A stretch of DNA of 64,000 nt, from contig QXEO01000338.1 of the NCBI GenBank assembly GCA_007115705.1, positions 744,001 to 808,000 on the forward strand. Reading direction: 5' to 3'. Shown one piece after another: positions 1 through 11,220 of the stretch (position 1 is its first letter; the number at the start of each line of letters is the position of its first letter). The position numbers were made by a program, and so were the translations under genes. The notes beneath the pieces are model-generated. The model was not told where the DNA came from. It worked only from the letters and a program-made list of their open reading frames with translations, and ran no database searches. Origin of the DNA: Dactylis glomerata (Eukaryota > Streptophyta > Magnoliopsida > Poales > Poaceae).

Positions 1-2172
1 TCTTCTTCTTCTGGATAAAATCCCCCCTCAATATCTTCTTCAGCAACACTAGTGTCTAATAATGATAAACAAAATGCACACAATCACTAAGTAATACCAA
101 CAACACACCAAGCATACACTCTTGTTCTCAAACAATAATAGCAAGGTTGGATTTCATTTGGGTTGATTTGCAAGTTTTTCTTCAGGTTTCAATTAAGTAT
201 GCAAGTTGAGTTTTCTACAATCTGCCGTGTGTTAAACATCTTTTAACATGGGCATGATATTAGAAGTTTTAGGGTTAGTTCAAGAAGAGGGTTATTAAGT
301 AAGTGGCTTAGTAGTGGAAGTTAATTATCCAACTAAGTGTATGTTGGGGTCTAACATTTTATGCTACAAACTATAATTGGATTAGAAGTTAATTGAGGCT
401 ACTAACAAGGTCTCAAATGGTAAAGGCTGTAGTAACCAGTAGGTAGGTTAGTTTGGGAGTTCATAAACCTAAGTTCAAGAATTTATAAACTCTAATTAAA
501 TTTCTAAAATAGTTTCCAAGGTTATTAGGGCTGCGGGTTAATTCTTTGTATCAGATTAAATGGCTAAGTCAAATTAGATTATAACTAATTCCAGAGGCTA
601 GATAATTTTCTCAGCTTTCCAACGCATATTTATTTGCTAAAAACAGATTTCTAAAATTCTAGGAATTTAAATTTGAAAACTAGATCTGAATCTAATTCGA
701 AAACGGGCAGGAAGTTAAAAAAGCTTAACGGATCGAAACTTAATCGGAACTGGGCCACACTTCAGAAATTTCCGAACGGGCTGGCCCAACGAGGCGTAAC
801 TGAGCGGGAAAGGTTTTGGCTTTTTAAACCTGGCAGGTGGGTCCTACCGGTCAGGTTCACTTAAACGCTCGAATCGGTACGCGGCCGTAGGATTAGAATC
901 CAACAGCGCACGTCCGTCGTCTTCCTCGGTCTGGCCAGAGAGCTCACCGGCGTTGTAGAGAGAAGGTGTTCGACGGCGGGGCTCGACGGAGAGGAAGCAG
1001 GGGTCATCGGCGATGAAGCAGAACGGCGGCGGCAGCTCGACTCCTTCACCTCACACGAGCAGCTACTCCAGCGGCGGCCAGAACTTCCCGAGCGCGGCAG
1101 CTAGGGTTTCCAGAGCTTCGGATGCTTCCGAAGGAGAGAGGAAGAGAGAAGGGCTGGGATTGGTAGCGGCGATGGTGTGCTTCTCTACGGCATCGAAGGG
1201 GTCCTTTTATAGGCACAGGAGGGCGCAGAAGCTAGGGTTTCCAGAGGTGGCCGAGGCGGGAAATCTTTCCGGGCGCGGCGGCTCCGCTGCTGACGCTCGG
1301 TCGAGGGGATGGCTCGGCGGTGTTGTGGTTCCTCCGCTCGTGCTTCTGGCAGGCTTGGTGACCTCGGCAACGGTCGGCTCGCGTGCGCTCTGGTCGGTTG
1401 ACAGGGAAGCAACGGTGGAGACTTTTCCACCGTCCACTGGCCGGGGTCTGGGCTGCTCCAACGGGAGATCAAGAGCGGGGGAGAGAGGGAGTGTCCGCAG
1501 GTACGGCTACGGGTCTAGGGCGTACGGGAACGGCGTCGGCTACAGTAGTTGTACCCTTGCCGATTTTTGCCCACCAGGTGTTCGGTCAAATGCCCGCAAG
1601 AATTTTGAATTCGAAGTTTTGAAAAATTCCACTTGGAGCTGTTAGGGTATAATCCAAGGGTTCCAGAAATATTTTTGTTGGGTTGAAAGGTGGTGTTTTG
1701 ATAAATGGCTAAAATGCAATTTGAGGTATGGTTGCTGATTCAGATTCAAACTTTGGCAGATGTTTGAGTTAGGTTAGCATTTGAGTTTTTGTTTGAAATT
1801 TGTTAGTCAAGCAAGAATGTGGTTTGGTCTTGCTCAACCAACTGATCACACCCTTAGTTGAGTTCCAGATTTCTTAATCTAAGGGTCCAAAGTAGTGTAG
1901 TGGTTAACTTCTCCTAGATCATAATTTTCTTTTCTTTTCTTTATTTCTTTTGTTTAGGGTTTTCTTAGTTCCTGTTCTTCTTCTCTGATTCTTATGCTAG
2001 TTAGGATTCTTTTATCTTAAACAACACACAACAATTATTAATACACATGAAATCATAAAAAAGACATTTATGTAAGCCTATGCACACATGAAATATGAAG
2101 TGAAATTTTTATCTTGGTCCAATATTTGCCACTTGAATAAGATGAAATAGGTTACAAAGTTTTGGGTTGTTA
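1..2172 (-). mobile_element. Partial LTR of a long-LTR retrotransposon, probably Gypsy
   Basis: On the minus strand this block begins TGTAACAACCC at 2172 and runs off the window's left edge, so at least 2.17 kb of LTR is present. It has the usual order for a plant LTR: an AT-rich upstream part, a TATA box (CTATAAAAG, minus strand, 1204-1212) and a GC-rich transcribed leader with short ORFs. No gag, protease or polymerase similarity is seen. The plus-strand frame at 1013-1645 and its minus-strand shadows are low-complexity leader sequence, not genes. Long LTRs starting TGTAAC-ACCC are typical of plant Gypsy chromoviruses; that assignment is inferred. Whether this is a solo LTR or the 5' LTR of a full element cannot be told, because the other end lies outside the window. 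Confidence 0.5.
1204..1212 (-). promoter_or_regulatory. TATA box of the minus-strand LTR
   Basis: The minus strand reads CTATAAAAG, followed by a GC- and CT-rich leader. This is the expected LTR promoter arrangement and supports reading 1-2172 as a minus-oriented LTR. Confidence 0.4.
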
Positions 2173-2564
2173 CACCAGCACAGCGCAACAATGTCTTGTC
2201 TTGTCATTTTGACTTTGGAGTCACCACCGAAATTACTTCCCGAATCATCATGCTGGGTGGACTGGCGTACGTCAGCGACGCGTCCCGTTAGTTCCTCCCA
2301 CGATCCGCTGTGGCAATCATAGCGGTTGCCCTCCAGTAGGGGCGCATGATGTGGGGGTGGATACCGAAACGTCGGGTGTCACCCCCTTCACCGCTCCTTT
2401 TTAAATGCTGGGTGGGCCCGTGGCCGAGGGCACACCCCCACTTCTCCCCTCGCCTCGAGCTTCTCCCCTCCGGGCCCAGCCCGGTCATGTCCTCCCTCAC
2501 CGGTTCCGCCGTCGGTGGTGACAAGGTCCCAGAAAAAAGCGAGAAGGAGGCCTAGGCGCCGGAG

Positions 2565-3287
2565 ATGGCGCCTCCCGCATCTCAGAAGCGCGGTCGCCCG
2601 AAGGGGAGCTGCAACAAGAAAACCTTGGAGGCCCTTGCGGCTGCGGCCGCCGTCGCTCCTTCCAATTCCGTCGCGACCCGGGCGGCTAGGGCTCCCGGTG
2701 ACGCGGGCCTCCCGGAGAAATGGGGGCCCGGCCGTCCAAAGGGGAGCGGGAAGAAAGCCACGTCCGCAGCGGCGACCACTCCTTCGTCGCCCCGCCGCCA
2801 CGGACGTCCACCGGGCAGCAAGAACAAGAGGACCCTTGCTGCCCTCGGGGCCTCCACCTCCACTTTCACGAGGTCCCACGCGGCGGCCTCGCCTCCAGAT
2901 GGTCCGTCGCGGCTTCAATTGGAGAAACCGGCGCTCCAGCCGCCGGCCTACATCTCGGCCGAGGGGTGGTCGACCTGCATCATCCCTGTGCTTGCCGGGG
3001 CCCAGAACCTCCTCCGCCTTCCATCCAAGTTTACGGACTCGATGGAAGGCCAGGAGATGGCTCATGCCAATCTGCGGGAGTGCAGCGGCGGCCAGCCCAC
3101 GTACCGCGTCGAAATTTACTACGACGGCCAGGGGGAGTGCTACTTCCATGACGGGTGGTCGAAGTTCTTCATCGACTATGGCGTACACGGGGGCTGGTTC
3201 CTTCTCCTCACTCACCGCGATGGGAAGAAGGACTTCACCGTCTGCCTTTTCGACGGCACCCTCTCCGCCCGTACCTTCGACGCCTAG
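2565..3287 (+). CDS. B3-domain protein with three AT-hooks (240 aa)
   Basis: A single-exon ORF from ATG 2565 (context GGAGATGG). Three AT-hook-like motifs lie in the N-terminal half: KRGRPKGS near residue 8, GPGRPKGSGKK near 55 and HGRPPGSKNKR near 80. The C-terminal 95 residues form a plant B3 DNA-binding fold of the REM-like kind: LPSKFTDSMEGQE, then an E-x-Y-Y-DGQGECYFHDGW segment, then a hydrophobic strand and a closing VCLFDGTL. Known members are nuclear DNA-binding proteins; a role in transcription here is inferred. A TATA-like TTTTTAAATG lies at 2397-2407 and an AATGAA polyadenylation-like signal near 3452. The same B3 subtype recurs inside MULE2 at 37440-38093, joined to RG repeats instead of AT-hooks. 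The gene looks intact and lies between two retroelement remnants. Confidence 0.72.
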   Translation: MAPPASQKRGRPKGSCNKKTLEALAAAAAVAPSNSVATRAARAPGDAGLPEKWGPGRPKGSGKKATSAAATTPSSPRRHGRPPGSKNKRTLAALGASTSTFTRSHAAASPPDGPSRLQLEKPALQPPAYISAEGWSTCIIPVLAGAQNLLRLPSKFTDSMEGQEMAHANLRECSGGQPTYRVEIYYDGQGECYFHDGWSKFFIDYGVHGGWFLLLTHRDGKKDFTVCLFDGTLSARTFDA

Positions 3288-3600
3288 TCGTGAAGTGCGG
3301 ACTTCGTCGACCTCCAACGTGGGCTTCTCTGGGGCGAAGTCCACGCGGTGCTCGCGCCAGGCCGAGCGAGGCGAGCATCCCCCGGGCAAGGAGCGCTTGG
3401 TACTCTTAGGGTAGCGATTTAGAGAGCTTTTGTAATCATCAGATTTCTGCCTAATGAAAGCTTGTCTTCCTTCCTTTGTCGTGTGTTTGCTATTTGCGTG
3501 AATGTCTTCTGTTTGCATTGTTGGGCGGTGATGATTTCCCAGCTAGGATTCTTCCTCCGATAAAACCATTGCCGCGCGAATCTGCAGGTAGGGGCTACAA
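3288..3600. other. 3' flank of the B3 gene and unclear retroelement junction
   Basis: This holds the B3 gene's 3' untranslated region. Sequence rich in GCCGGC, like the Tat element to the right, becomes obvious only after about 3670, so the junction is somewhere in 3540-3670. No LTR end or target duplication is visible, which suggests a deletion junction. Confidence 0.4.
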
Positions 3601-3669
3601 TAGCCACTACTTACGCATACGCTTCTGGTGAAGTCCTACAGCTTCAGCACGGAGGGAGTAGTGCCTCTG

Positions 3670-4676
3670 TTGGCCGGCTTTAGGAGATGCGCGCTAACCC
3701 CGGCTTGAGGGGATTGGAGTGAAAGCTAGGTCCTGTGCCGGCTCGAGCAAGGCCGGAGCCAGCACGTCTCCCTTCCTCGGGCCTTCGCATAACCTCTGCC
3801 GCAGTTGGAGCAGATCTCCAAGCTCCTGGCTTTAGCCGTTTCCTTGTAGGTGTTAAGCTTCGATTTCGTTACCCGTTTGCTAATCATGTCGCAGCGCCAA
3901 CTGACCGGACAACCGGCGAGGTACTAGAGCCGACCCACTTCTGAGGGCCAATTCCCTTTCCCCCTAGCCCCCGAGTTTTGGGATAGCTGGACTAACAGCT
4001 GGCTCGAAACTAACTTGTCCGCATACGGTGCCAACGCCGGGCGAGGCAGCTCTAGCTTCGAACCTCTTTTGATGTGGCCGCTCAGCCCAAACGTCGAGAG
4101 ACTATGATCATCGACCATTCGTCGGCTTGCCTTAGTTCGGTTCCCTCAACTTTTTCCTTAATCTCCCCACCCTTCGGCCCTTCTACCCCCAACTGGCAGC
4201 CTGGTGCCGGTTGGTCTCCCTTGGGCCGGCAGCTGAATGCCGACCTAGGGTGGGAGCGTGCCGCGGAGTGAGAAGTAGTACTTCGGTTTATCGGGCGCCC
4301 GACTCGTGCTAGCCAACGCATGGTCAACGAGCACTGCCTTCAACGCTTAGTTGAGCGATTTTCTATCGTTTACGGTTTTTCTCTGTGGTTTTCCTTTGTA
4401 TGTGGCCTACCGGCTCCTATCCATCCGGCTGCGCAGAGCCGGAAGATGGAGGTTGGGCTCGAGACCTTCTTCATACGTAGTACTCATCCGGCTGACGAGG
4501 AATCGATCGTTTTTTAGGGCTGCCGGCTGTGGCTCGGTGCCTGGAGCCGGCTGCCGGTCAAGTGAATAACGCAGGAAGCAAAACATACACGAAGTGTTTT
4601 CCTCGGAGCCGGCCGTAACTAGCCGCTCCGTTATCCTTTATTCATTGACAAGTTTTTCGGGGTACAAGCTTTTGCC
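3670..4676 (-). other. 3' non-coding internal region of the Tat element
   Basis: About 1 kb downstream of pol (whose stop is at 4677-4679 on the minus strand), rich in GCCGGC-type words and without a supported gene. Several short ORFs on both strands show no recognisable domain. The polypurine tract and 3' LTR expected at its far end are not present. Confidence 0.45.
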
Positions 4677-7036
4677 TTAGCAGAAGAAAGGTCTTAGGAG
4701 ACTGACATTCCAGGGACGCTCCGTCTCCCTATCAGAGTTATCTGCCTTGTTCTTCCTGGGCTCTTGTGCGTCGATGAGGTAATATGCCCCATTGCCTAGC
4801 ACCCGGCTGACAATGAACGGTCCCTCCTAGGGAGAGGACAGCTTGTGCATGCCTTTGGTGTTTTGGACCAGCCGGAGTACGAGATCTCCTTTGCAAAACG
4901 CTAGTGGGCAGATTTTCCAGCTGTGGTATCATCGCAGCTGCTGCTGATAGAGCGCTGATCTGGCAAGGCCTGCTCTCGTGCCTCCTCGAGGAGGTCGATA
5001 CCATCTTCTCGAGCCTCTTTTTCTTGCTTTTCCGTGTACTGGACAACTCTGGGCGCATCGAATTCGATATCAGTGGGCAGCGCCACTTCGGCTCCATAGA
5101 CCAGGAAGAACGATGTGAAGCCAACATAACGATTTGGGGTAGTGCGCAGGCTCCAGAGCACTGAGGGCAGTTCTTCGACCCAACAGCCAGCTGAACGCTC
5201 GAGAGGCTCGACCAGTCTTGGTCTGATGCCGGCGAGGACCAGCCCATTTGCTTTCTCCACTTGCCCATTGGACTGAGGATGCGCTACTGATGCCAAGTCC
5301 AGCCGGATGCCTTTCTGGCCACAGTACTCTGCGAAGACTCCCTTTGCAAAGTTTGTCCCGTTATCAGTGATGATACTGTGGGGGACTCCATATCTCGTGA
5401 TGATCTCGTTGAAGAACTTGATGGTGGACGAGCCGTCAAGTTTTTTGATTGGCTTTGCTTCGATCCACTTGGTGAACTTGTCCACTGTGACCAACAGATG
5501 CGTCAAGCCCCCGGGTGCTGTTTTGAATGGCCCTACCATGTCCAGGCCCCAGACAGCAAATAGCCAAGTGAGCGGGATGGTCTTGAGGGCTGCCGCCGGA
5601 GTGTGTCGATGCTTGGAGAAACGCTGGTAGCCGTTGCAATGCTTCACTAGCCGCTCTGCTTCCTTTAGGGCCGTTGGCAAGTAGAAGCCATGGCGGAAGG
5701 CCTTAGCCACCAAAGCTCTGGAAGATGCGTGGTGCCCGCACTCCCCTTGATGTATCTCTCTTAGCAGCTCTATCCCTTCCTCCGGCTCGATGCACTTTTG
5801 GAAGATTCCAGTCACGCTGCGCTTGTACAGTTCACTATTGATGATGGTGTACGCTAGCGCGCGACGTTGAAATCGCCTAGAATCTGCTTCGTCTTGAGGT
5901 AGGTCCCCAGTGACGAGGTAGTTGGAGAACGGCTCTGCCCAGGATGGTATCTCTCGTATGTGGAAGACACTGGCGACCAGGGGATCAGCAGCCCCTGGGT
6001 CCTCCGTCGTGCCGGCTTCGCCTAGTTGGCCGGCCGTGGGGGCTGGTCCGGAGACGGCAGCCCCCGAGTCCTTCGTCGAGCCGGCCGCGCTGAGCTGGCC
6101 GGCTGCTTCCTTCAGCCCCGAGGCGGCAGCCCCCGAGTCCGGTGGCGGCGCCTGAGCCGGAGCTGGGTCTCCGGGAACGTAGATGGAGGTATACTCCGGC
6201 GAAGGCTTGATGGATGGCTTGCGGATGATCTCCAATGACACCCCAGCCGGGACGCTTTGCCTGGTGGAGCCGATCTTGGACAACCGGTCTGCCTCGTCGT
6301 TGTTTGCCCTTGGGACGTGATGGAATTCGCAGCCCTCGAAGAGTCCGCAGAGCTGCTGCACGTAGAAGCGGTAGGAGGTCATGTTGGCGTCCTTGGCATC
6401 CCATTCCCCAGAGACCTGGTGCACCACCAGGTCGGAGTCTCCAAAATAGAGGATCCTCCGGATGCCGATCTCTTTGGCCAGCTTGAGCCCATGCACCAGG
6501 GCTTCGTATTCCGCGACGTTGTTCGACGCACGGAAGTGCATGTGCATCACGTACTGCAGCTTGTCTCCCTTAGGAGAGGTGAGGATGACGCCAGCTCCCA
6601 CGCCATTGAGCATCTTGGAGCCATCAAACTGCATGCACCAGTGGGTGGAGTCTGGAGCCGGCGGTAGGTACTGGTGCTCTCCCCAATCGGCGAAGAAGTC
6701 TGCTATGATCTGGGACTTGATCGTCGTTCTGGGCTTGTATTGAATGGTGTGAGCTACAAGCTCAATCGCCCATTTGGCCACCCTGCCGGTTGCATCCTTG
6801 CACCCTATGATCTCTGAAAGCGGACTGGTGCTCACCACCGTGATGGGGTGCTCCTCGAAGTAGTGCTTCAGCTTCTTGGCTGCCATGTACACGCCGTAGG
6901 CAACCTTCTGGTAGTGCGGGTAGTTTTGCTTGGAGAGAGTGAGCACCTCACTCAAGTAGTACACCGGGCGCTGAACTGGCAGCTCCTTGCCCTCCTCTCG
7001 GTACGCTCCACCACGATCACGACGCTGATGACCCAT
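4677..7036 (-). pseudogene. Tat pol remnant: RNase H pair and integrase
   Basis: From 7036 downward the frame holds the first RNase H connection region (RPVYYLSEVL, AKKLKHYFEEHP), then an archaeal-type RNase H (QFDGSKMLNGVGAG, NVAEYEALVHGLKLA, FGDSDLVV), a repeat-rich linker and integrase. Integrase shows the HHCC zinc-binding region, DDE-core landmarks WGLDMVGPF and TDNGTNF, and NGQVEKANG. The last zinc cysteine is replaced by tyrosine (codon 5627-5629, CNGYQ where the sister element at 21250 has CNGCQ). The frame breaks near 4970; the remaining integrase C-terminus is readable in the next frame and holds two further nonsense codons before the family-typical end at 4677. The protein cannot be made intact. 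Confidence 0.85.
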
Positions 7037-8013
7037 GGAGTAGCTGCGATGTAGAGCAGCATCGGTTCTCGCAGAGCCGGCGCTGCTAAGATTGGCGTGG
7101 TAGACAAAGCTCGTTTGAGGTTGTTGAAGGCATTGTCAGCGCGCTGGGACCAAACAAAATGGTTTGTCTTCTTCATCAGCTGGTATAGCGGCATGGCTTT
7201 CTCCTCGAGCCGACTGACGAACCGGCTGAGCGAGGCCAAGCACCTAGCAAACTTCTGCACGTCCCTGAGCTGGGTGGGCAGCTCTAGGGCCTCGATGGCT
7301 TTTATCTTCGAGAAGTTAGCCTCGATCCCTCGCTGGGAAACGATATAACCTAGTAACTGTCCAACCGGCACACCAAAGGTGCACTTCTCGGGATTGAGAT
7401 TCATGCGATAGCGCCGCAGGTTGGCAAAGGTCTCCTTGAGATCGTCCAGGAGTGTGCCGCTCTGCTTAGTTTTCACCACCACGTCGTCCATGTAAGCGTG
7501 TACATTCCGACCAATTTGCCCCTGTATACATCGCTGCATGGTTCGCTGGTAAGTTGCTCCAGCGTTCTTCAAGCCGAATGGCATAATGACATAGCAATAA
7601 GCTCCATATGGGGTGATGAAGGATGTCTTGATCTGATCCGGCTGGTAGAGCGGGATCTGGTGATAGCCTGAATAGGCGTCGAGGAAGGACAGCAGGTCGT
7701 AGCCGGTTGTGGAATCAATCACCTGGTCGATGTGTGGCAACGCAAAGGGATCCTTGGGGCAGGCCTTGTTGAGGCTGGTGTAATCGATACACATGCGCCA
7801 AGTGTTGTTCTTCTTCAGGACCAAGACTGGGTTCGCTAGCCAATCAGGGTAAAACACCTCCATGATGAAGCCAGTTGCGAGGAGCCGGGCAATCTCCTCG
7901 CCGATGGCTTTCCTTTTCTCTTCTGTAAAGCGCCGCAGCGGTTGCTTGACCGGCTTGGCATCTGGCCGGACATTGAGTGAGTGCTCAGCCAGCTCCCTCG
8001 GCACACCTGGCAT
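6952..8013 (-). pseudogene. Tat reverse transcriptase, frame broken before RNase H
   Basis: A 353-codon frame with standard reverse transcriptase landmarks: MPGVPRELAEHSL at the start, WRMCIDYTSLNKACPKD, LDAYSGYHQI, FGLKNAGATYQR and the catalytic YMDD (7483-7494). It overlaps the RNase H-integrase frame at 6952-7036 in another register, so a frameshift separates the two. In other Tat elements, including the one at 18733-22218, this is one continuous frame. Upstream, the pol frame runs back to a TAG just before GAAAGTGAGCTC near 8065, at the same place as the TAG in the young element. Confidence 0.85.
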
Positions 8014-8059
8014 ATCCTTTGGAGACCATGCAAAGATGTCCCGATTCTCACGGAGGAAG

Positions 8060-9213
8060 CTGGTGAGCTCACTTTCCTATTTTCGCAGAAAGGCCGGTGC
8101 CGATGATGACGTACTTGGAGGGATCGCTCTCATCTAGCAGGATCTTCTTGGTGTCATTAGCCGGCTTGAACTGCTCCACCGGTGACTGGCGAGCCGACAC
8201 ATCTTGCTGGGTTAGCTCCACGCGATGGAGGAGTTGCCGCTTCTCCTTAGCGATGACCAATGACTCCGCCAGTTGCGAGCTCTCCTTGGCACACGCCAGG
8301 GACTTCTTGAAGCTTCCCGAGATAGTGATCACGCCCCTGGGCCCTGGGAGCTTCATCTTCAGGTAGGCGTAGTGCGGCACCGCCATGAACTTTGCCAGAG
8401 CCGGGCGGCCAAGCAAAGCATGGTAAGGACTGCTGATGTCCACCACCTCGAACCAAATGGGCTCGCGGCTGCTATTTCCCTTTTCCCCGAAGAGAACCTC
8501 CAGCTGCACCTTGCCCAAAGGGGTGCATGAGTGCCTAGGCAGGATGCCATGGAAGGTGAGCCGGCTCGGTTTCAGCTGAGCAAGCTGGATGCCAAACTTC
8601 TCCAGTGAGCTTCGGTAGAGAAGGTTGATGCTGCTGCCAGCGTCGATGAGCACGCGGGAGAACTGGCATGTGTGCGTATCAGAGCGTATGATGGGGTCCA
8701 AGACCAGAGCATACTCTCCAGGATTGGGCATCAGTCGCGGATGGTCTTCGCGTCCCCAGGTGATGGCCGTCTCGGACCATTGCATGAACTGGGGCTCTGC
8801 TGGCATGACGGCATTCACCTCTGCCTCATGCCAAAGGTCGTTCCTTTGGTCTTTGCCCGGGGTAGTGAAGATGTGATAATGCTCAACATCCACCGAAAAG
8901 TCCTCCTTGCCTTGATCCGGATCATCCACAGCCGGCTCATGCTGTTGGTCCTCCTAGCCTCTAGCGGCTGCGCTTGCAGGCCTCCTGGGAGCTGCCGAGC
9001 GCGCTGCTCCAGCTCTCTCATGAAGCGGCACTGACGCGTGGAGTGGGTCGCTTCCCTGCCGGGGGTGCTATGGAACTTGCAGGGCTGGTCAAGCGTAGCA
9101 TCGAGGGTATACTTGCCCTCCTTGCACGCCTGACCGCCCCCCACAGCCCCCGGGCCTCCTTGGTCGGTAGCCACTCGCTTTGAGCTAGCAGGTCCCTTGG
9201 GAAGCTTCTTCAT
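8060..9213 (-). pseudogene. Tat aspartic protease and adjoining gag C-terminus
   Basis: The frame 8069-8929 holds the protease: RVLIDAGSSINLLYRSSLEK carries the catalytic Asp, followed by the LTFHGILPRHSCTPLGKV and SPYHALLGRPALAKF segments typical of plant Tat elements. Upstream, 8815-9213 in another frame holds the zinc-knuckle-like segment PCKFHSTPGREATHSTRQC, matching PCVFHTFQPGKPANHLTRNC of the young element. A frameshift in the 8815-8929 overlap separates them. Confidence 0.75.
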
Positions 9214-9246
9214 GTGGTCAAGCCACAGATGGATGTGCAGGGCCGG

Positions 9247-10100
9247 CTAGTGAACTTGAGGCTCCAGCCCTGGCGTCGGCGCCGGGACTGGGCGTGGACC
9301 TCCAGCTCCGCCAGCCTGCTGGACGCGGCGTCCTCGGGTGTTACTGCTCGGGGCGCGGCCGCCCTGTGCACGCCCTCCGAAGCCCGGGCTTGTCGATGGC
9401 AATCGCTGGACCTGGCTTGGGCCCGCGGCGTCGAGTCCATGGCCGTGCTGCTGGCCGCGGACGAGCTCTTCGGGTGCATCTCCATGCGCATCGTAGAACT
9501 CGTGGAGCGTGGTGCTCATGTGGCGCCGGGCAGCCTCCTCCCCGGCCGCCCTGCTAAGGAGAACGAGGCGGGTCCGCTCCAGGGCCTCCGCAACCCAGGC
9601 GGGGTCGATGACGCGGTCGAGCGATGCGCGCAGGTCCACGACGGCGACGTCCGAGGTGTCCTGCTCTGGGAGTGGAGCATTCTGCTCCTGCAGAGGAAGG
9701 CGTTCGAGCGGCGGGCGCGCGGAGCGCGGTGGGTCGCCGCCCTCCTCATCTCCCAGGGCCATCACTTCGACCATGGCGCCAAAGTCACAGCTTTCGCCGC
9801 AACTCGAGCCTCCGCGCTGAGAGGATCGAGGACATCGGTTACCTCCTCCGGGAAGGGCTTGGCGACGTAGAAGCAGTGGCTGCCGATGTCGAGGAAGGAG
9901 CCGCTGCCGCCGAAGCCGTCCCCGAAGCAGGCCAAGTTGTCGCTGATGCAGTCGAGGGTGCCAAACCTCCAGACGAGGCCGGAGGTGACCCTCTCGCCGG
10001 GGATCGATGGGGATCCCGGCCGGAACTTGACTCCGGTCGTCGCCGCGCGTTTCCCCACGGTGGGCGCCAACTGTCGTGGGAATTTGGAGACAGTAGCCAT
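9247..10100 (-). pseudogene. Tat gag N-terminal region with the gag core deleted
   Basis: The frame starts inside the LTR at 10100 (MATVSKFPRQLAPTVGK), passes through the primer-binding site and continues RFGTLDCISDNLACF and SFLDIGSHCFYV. These match the young element's RLGSLSFVSDNAGCL and IMSFGSHEVYV, showing this LTR-spanning start is real coding sequence. A frameshift near 9770 moves on to a second frame (ALERTRLVLLSRAAGEEAAR, TTLHEFYDAHGDAPEE). The retrotransposon gag core (TYNGSTKPEDWLEDY and beyond in the young element) is missing between about 9250 and 9210, a deletion of over 1 kb relative to the relative at 15169-18732. Confidence 0.7.
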
Positions 10101-10825
10101 GGGGATGGCTTAACGGAGCGGCTCGACGGTGGTGACAATGGGTCTGGCTCGGGATTGTGCCAACGGAGACACCTCGGTTACCCAAGTTCAAGGCCCTCCA
10201 CGATGGAGGTAAAACCCCTACTTCATGCCTGCTTTCTATTAGCTTTACAGTGGTTACAGTGCTCCTCGAGCTGTTCGTCTAGAGGAGGAAGAAGGAGAAG
10301 GATTCGATCCCCTAGGCTAAGGGTCCAGACCCCCTTATATAGGCGGGGGTCTGGTTACAGGTTAGGTGGCCGGCTGCCCGGCTGTTGGCTCCCTGTGTCT
10401 ACATCTTTGGCGTGATCTCCTGGCCCACCGCTGTCCCCTTCTGACAGTTGCACTTTATAAAGCGCCTTTTCCCCCCTTGGACCGGCATCTGGGAGGCATA
10501 TGCTCTCCCTTTTGCCTCGGATCCTTTCGTGGGGAAGGCTCCTGCTCACTAGTTGGTGGAGGCTGGTCGTGGCGGGCGTCACTCCCGTCGTTTGCCCCTG
10601 GCGATCTTGTCGGGGCCGGACTGCTTTCGGTGACACAGCCGTTGGAGGAATCTTATCTTCATCGTCCGGCTCTGGCTCTCCTTGGTGGAGTCGCCAGCCG
10701 GCTGCGAGCGCAGCCGGCCCATTAGCTGGAGCCGGTCCTTCCTACTTGATGCCGTGGAGGCTCCTGGGATGCCAGCCGGCATACAGCGCTGCCCTTGGCA
10801 TACCCCTAAAGTCATCCCCACGACA
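10072..10825 (-). repeat. 5' LTR of the minus-strand Tat element (754 bp)
   Basis: The ends are TGTCGTGGGG (minus-strand start, 10825) and CCCACGACA (10072), immediately followed on the minus strand by a Tat-type primer-binding site, TTGGCGCCCACCGTGGGG. A TATA box (CCTATATAAGG, minus strand) lies near 10333-10343. No second copy is in the window. Confidence 0.8.
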
Positions 10826-11220
10826 AGAATAGAGTCAAAAAGTAATTTCTTCCTCTTTCTAGGGAAGTGTTCCATACCTTTCTTGAGTGTAAATTGATAT
10901 TTAATGGTGTCTTTCTTCATATCAATGATGCACCTATAGTTCGAAGAAAAGGTCTTCCCAAAATAATAGGACATGAAGCATTGCATTCAACATCCATAAC
11001 AAGGAAATCAACGGGAACAAGATTATTCTTAACCATAATAAGAACATCATTAATCCTTCCCAAAGGTTTCTTCTTAGCAGCATCAGCAAGAGGAACATCA
11101 AAATAACACTTTTCAAGTGGTGGTAAACCAAGCATATCATAAATCTTTCTAGGCATAATAGAAATACTAGCACCTAGATCACATAAAGCATGGCGATCAA
11201 AACCATTAACATTCATATTA
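10826..11220 (-). pseudogene. Family X gag-protease C-terminal fragment
   Basis: Minus-strand translation gives NVNGFDRHALCDLGASISIM (protease active-site region), PRKIYDMLGLPPLEKC, GRINDVLIMV, SCPIILGRPFLRT, and after a small frame change KKGMEHFPRKRKKLLFDSIL. It matches the intact family X ORF at 41443-43494 closely. It continues the minus-strand gag at 31161-32790; MULE1 lies between the two halves. The left end is cut by the Tat LTR directly after DSIL. Confidence 0.88.
11212..11220. repeat. 9-bp target-site duplication of MULE1, left
   Basis: TTCATATTA, repeated exactly at 31161-31169. Nine-base duplications are the signature of the Mutator superfamily. The duplicated bases belong to the family X gag frame. 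Confidence 0.95.

Larger units (their letters stand above)
3600..10825 (-). mobile_element. Truncated Tat-lineage Ty3/Gypsy retrotransposon
   Basis: Reading on the minus strand the order is LTR (10825-10072), primer-binding site, gag N-terminus, a gap where the gag core should be, protease, reverse transcriptase, two RNase H domains, integrase and a 3' untranslated region. This domain order with a second, archaeal-type RNase H is characteristic of the Tat lineage. The 3' LTR is absent and several frameshifts and stop codons break pol, so the copy is dead. It lies in the protease region of a family X copy: a candidate target duplication AGAAT follows the LTR at 10826-10830, but its partner was lost with the 3' end. 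The left boundary is uncertain by about 100 bp. Confidence 0.8.

Noticed and set aside
1013..1645. 210-codon plus-strand ORF in the left LTR
   Set aside because: It lies opposite the LTR leader, is low complexity, and has no recognisable domain.
2388..3518. 376-codon minus-strand ORF across the B3 gene
   Set aside because: It is an antisense shadow of the GC-rich B3/AT-hook coding sequence, without domain similarity.
3650..3661. CGGAGGGAGTA, like the end of a Stowaway MITE
   Set aside because: No matching CTCCCTCCG partner or TA duplication is found within several hundred bases.
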